DNA of 64,000 bases from Moringa oleifera (taxonomy: Eukaryota > Streptophyta > Magnoliopsida > Brassicales > Moringaceae), in NCBI GenBank assembly GCA_021397835.1, contig JAJFZO010000049.1, positions 7,817,001 to 7,881,000 on the forward strand, written 5' to 3'. The position numbers were made by a program, and so were the translations under genes. Under the pieces are notes generated by a model. It did no database searches, was not told where the DNA came from, and saw only the letters and a list, made by a program, of their open reading frames with translations. This document shows, piece after piece, positions 61,940 through 64,000 of this stretch. Every line of letters starts with the position of its first letter. Position 1 is the first letter of the stretch.

Positions 61940-64000
61940 GTATCCTCAAATTTATGCATTTTGTAATTTAAAACTACAAAATTGGTGACCAAGATCCCTC
62001 TTGCAATGTCCCAGATTTGGTAAGAATCTTATTTTTTAGTAGTATAAAGGAGGAATTGGCCTAAAAATTAGATAGGGATAAGACACAGTCGGGCACCAGT
62101 GGCTGACTTAAGTGCCCCCCGAGTCATGCGAAATGGTCACCTATTACATGGCTCACTAACTCCGGCTGGGGTAAAGGTGCTTATTATTCGTTGGTGGTCT
62201 ACTTAATTACGAAGGAAATTCTTTCTTAAACTAAAAAGTACCTTTTTGTTACGTGCGTTCCTAACCATGAGAAGAGGGGAAGCCCTTTTTCCCTCTTACT
62301 GTTAAACCATCTTCAACTCTTCTTTATGTACTCCTTTGCATATTTAGGAACTGCATGGGAGTGGGATGGAACTGATGATGCACTTAATCTTTCAGAAGAG
62401 AGGACATAGAAAGGCAGATCTTGGGAATCAATCTTTAATCCAATCCTGTGAAGGTGGTCAAGAGAAAAAGACTTTCTCGTCTTGCATTCTATTACTGACA
62501 TATCGCTGGTGCTGAGGAAAAAAACGTGCTAAAAGGAATAAATGGCTTTTCAAAACCCTATTCGTTGGCAAGCCATGCAATAAAGCATAAGTTTAACAGT
62601 CAGTTTAATACCCTTCTAATCCACACAAGTGGTCCTTCCATCATACTTGCTCCACTTTTCTCTATCTTAACACAGAAGAAAAGGCAGTAAAAGTGAGAAG
62701 AGAGCTTTAGCCTTGAGTAGATCAACCGTTGGAATGAGGTTAATCATATCTTGGTTTGATAATATTACTTTATTTCACTTATATGTAGGTGTGCTAGTTC
62801 GGTGGTATGAGCCATCACTCTAACTCGCCTTGCTGCACACATGCTATTTCGTTCTACGATTGAGAATTGTTTTTCTCCCTTTTGTCGATCGAGTATCCTC
62901 TGTTTCTCTTTTAGCTTCAAAGATAAAACCATCAGTTTAATTCACTTTCTAGACTAAAGGCCATGTGCCCTTTTGTTCGAGCTATCACTGATAGATTCTA
63001 ACTTGGATCTTTAGGTAAAATCCAACTCGTTTCATCTATGAGCCCATACCTTTTCCTGTAACTCTACTTGATCGACAAAAGGGGTCTTAACGAGCAAAGT
63101 ACAACAATAAGGAATAAGGATAGGCCCTTACTTGTTTTAGGACAATAAAGGCCTGCGTATAGTTAAGGATAGTAGATGATGTTACGTACAAGAATAGATG
63201 TTGATCTTACTTAAACAACGATTGAAAGGAGACGCACTAACAGATCACAAGGACTAACAAATCAATAATGGACATTAAGTAAAGGTAAGGAGAGGATTGC
63301 TTATTCTTGCCCTCACCTCACTAGCCCTAACCTCACTACTATTAATGGCCCCACTTTCTTGAAAGAAGACCAAGACCTTTTTTTTTTTTTTAAGTAACAA
63401 CAAGATCAATGGTACTTGCAACATCAAGAGCAAGTAAGAAGGATTGAAGCGAGTGAATAGTCTCGAACGAACTGAAGCAATCAAAAAGGAAAAGAAGGGC
63501 CTTATTCTCATCTAAGAGAAAAGATAGCCTTTGGGACACTGTTTCTCTTAGATAAGACTCTTAAGTATAAGTAACTCAGCATATGTGTGTCAAGTAGTCT
63601 AGAGGGAAAAGAAAGAAAACAAGATAAAAGAATGATCATGCAAGCAATGAACCAACATAAAGAAATCACGTGACCTTTTACCATTATTAAGGGATAAAAG
63701 CAGTGACTTGAGACCTCAAAATTTGTTGAACAAATTAATACAAGTAATTGTATCTATATTGAATAAAGAAATGTGCGGTCTACAAAATGATTTATACAGA
63801 AAATTTTTATTTATAATGAAGACTTGAGTATTGGAATGTCACTTTTGGTTTTCGGAGATGCATAGGTCGTGGATTCCAAAGTCTAACGAGCCAAGAAAAA
63901 TGCGCCTTATAACACCATGCAAGAAGGACCTCATTGTCATGAAAGCCCTTTCCTTACTCCTCAATATAGTCTATTAAGATGTTTTTCTGTCTAACTCTTA
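61923..64000. repeat. 2.1-kb tandem unit, copy 2 (cut by the window end)
   Basis: Second copy of the unit that begins at 59815, same orientation, collinear to the end of the window. Differences from copy 1 are dominated by C-to-T and G-to-A changes, many at CG sites, plus small indels. Near 63900-63990 it carries the reverse-transcriptase fragment again (MRLITPCKKDLIVMKALS, then LLLNIVY) but with a stop where copy 1 has Glu, and with about 28 extra bases (around 63839-63866) before GTCGTGGATT. Further copies may lie beyond the window. Confidence 0.8.

Overview
The window is nuclear DNA of a flowering plant, almost certainly a eudicot. Genes carry many short exons with GT-AG introns (two are GC-AG), leaders are CT/GA-rich, spacers are very AT-rich, and several protein families are land-plant specific (MYB-CC factors, an APO protein, a GAUT glycosyltransferase, a plant-type RING/vWA protein). 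I cannot name the species. Gene models below were assembled by hand from splice sites, reading phase and family conservation; every intact model sums to a whole number of codons.

Layout. 1849-8955 (+): 13-exon alpha/beta hydrolase. 9876-12566 (-): PHL7-like MYB-CC transcription factor with a leader intron reaching to about 14.3 kb. 16987-20573 (-): a second MYB-CC factor of another clade with the same exon architecture. 22430-23760 (-): decayed MuDR-type (MULE) transposase. 25450-30950 (+): SNAPC3/SNAP50-like subunit of the snRNA promoter-binding complex (SRD2-like). 31438-34429 (-): RING-H2 protein with a vWA-like domain that lacks the metal-binding motif, convergent with SNAPC3. 38201-40291 (-): APO1-like organelle RNA-binding protein. 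43.7-48.75 kb: repeat-rich block with two diverged direct repeats, 37-bp and ~136-bp tandem arrays and a CACTA-like terminus with 29-bp subterminal repeats. 49072-49602 (-): secreted invertase/pectin methylesterase inhibitor. 51371-55138 (-): GAUT4-like galacturonosyltransferase. 55.1-59.8 kb: AT-rich DNA with a pyrimidine-rich minisatellite. 59815-64000: two diverged tandem copies of a ~2.1-kb unit that carries a broken group-II-intron-type reverse transcriptase and looks like transferred mitochondrial DNA.

The genes do not form a pathway. Two loosely related pairs exist: the neighbouring MYB-CC factors (family linked to phosphate-starvation and vascular regulation), and the cell-wall proteins (pectin biosynthesis by the GAUT, pectin-modification or invertase control by the inhibitor). 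No clearly new system was found. The least explained structures are the 2.1-kb tandem unit with its reverse transcriptase, the composite repeat block at 44-48.7 kb, the vWA-like domain without its MIDAS, and the two GC-AG introns.
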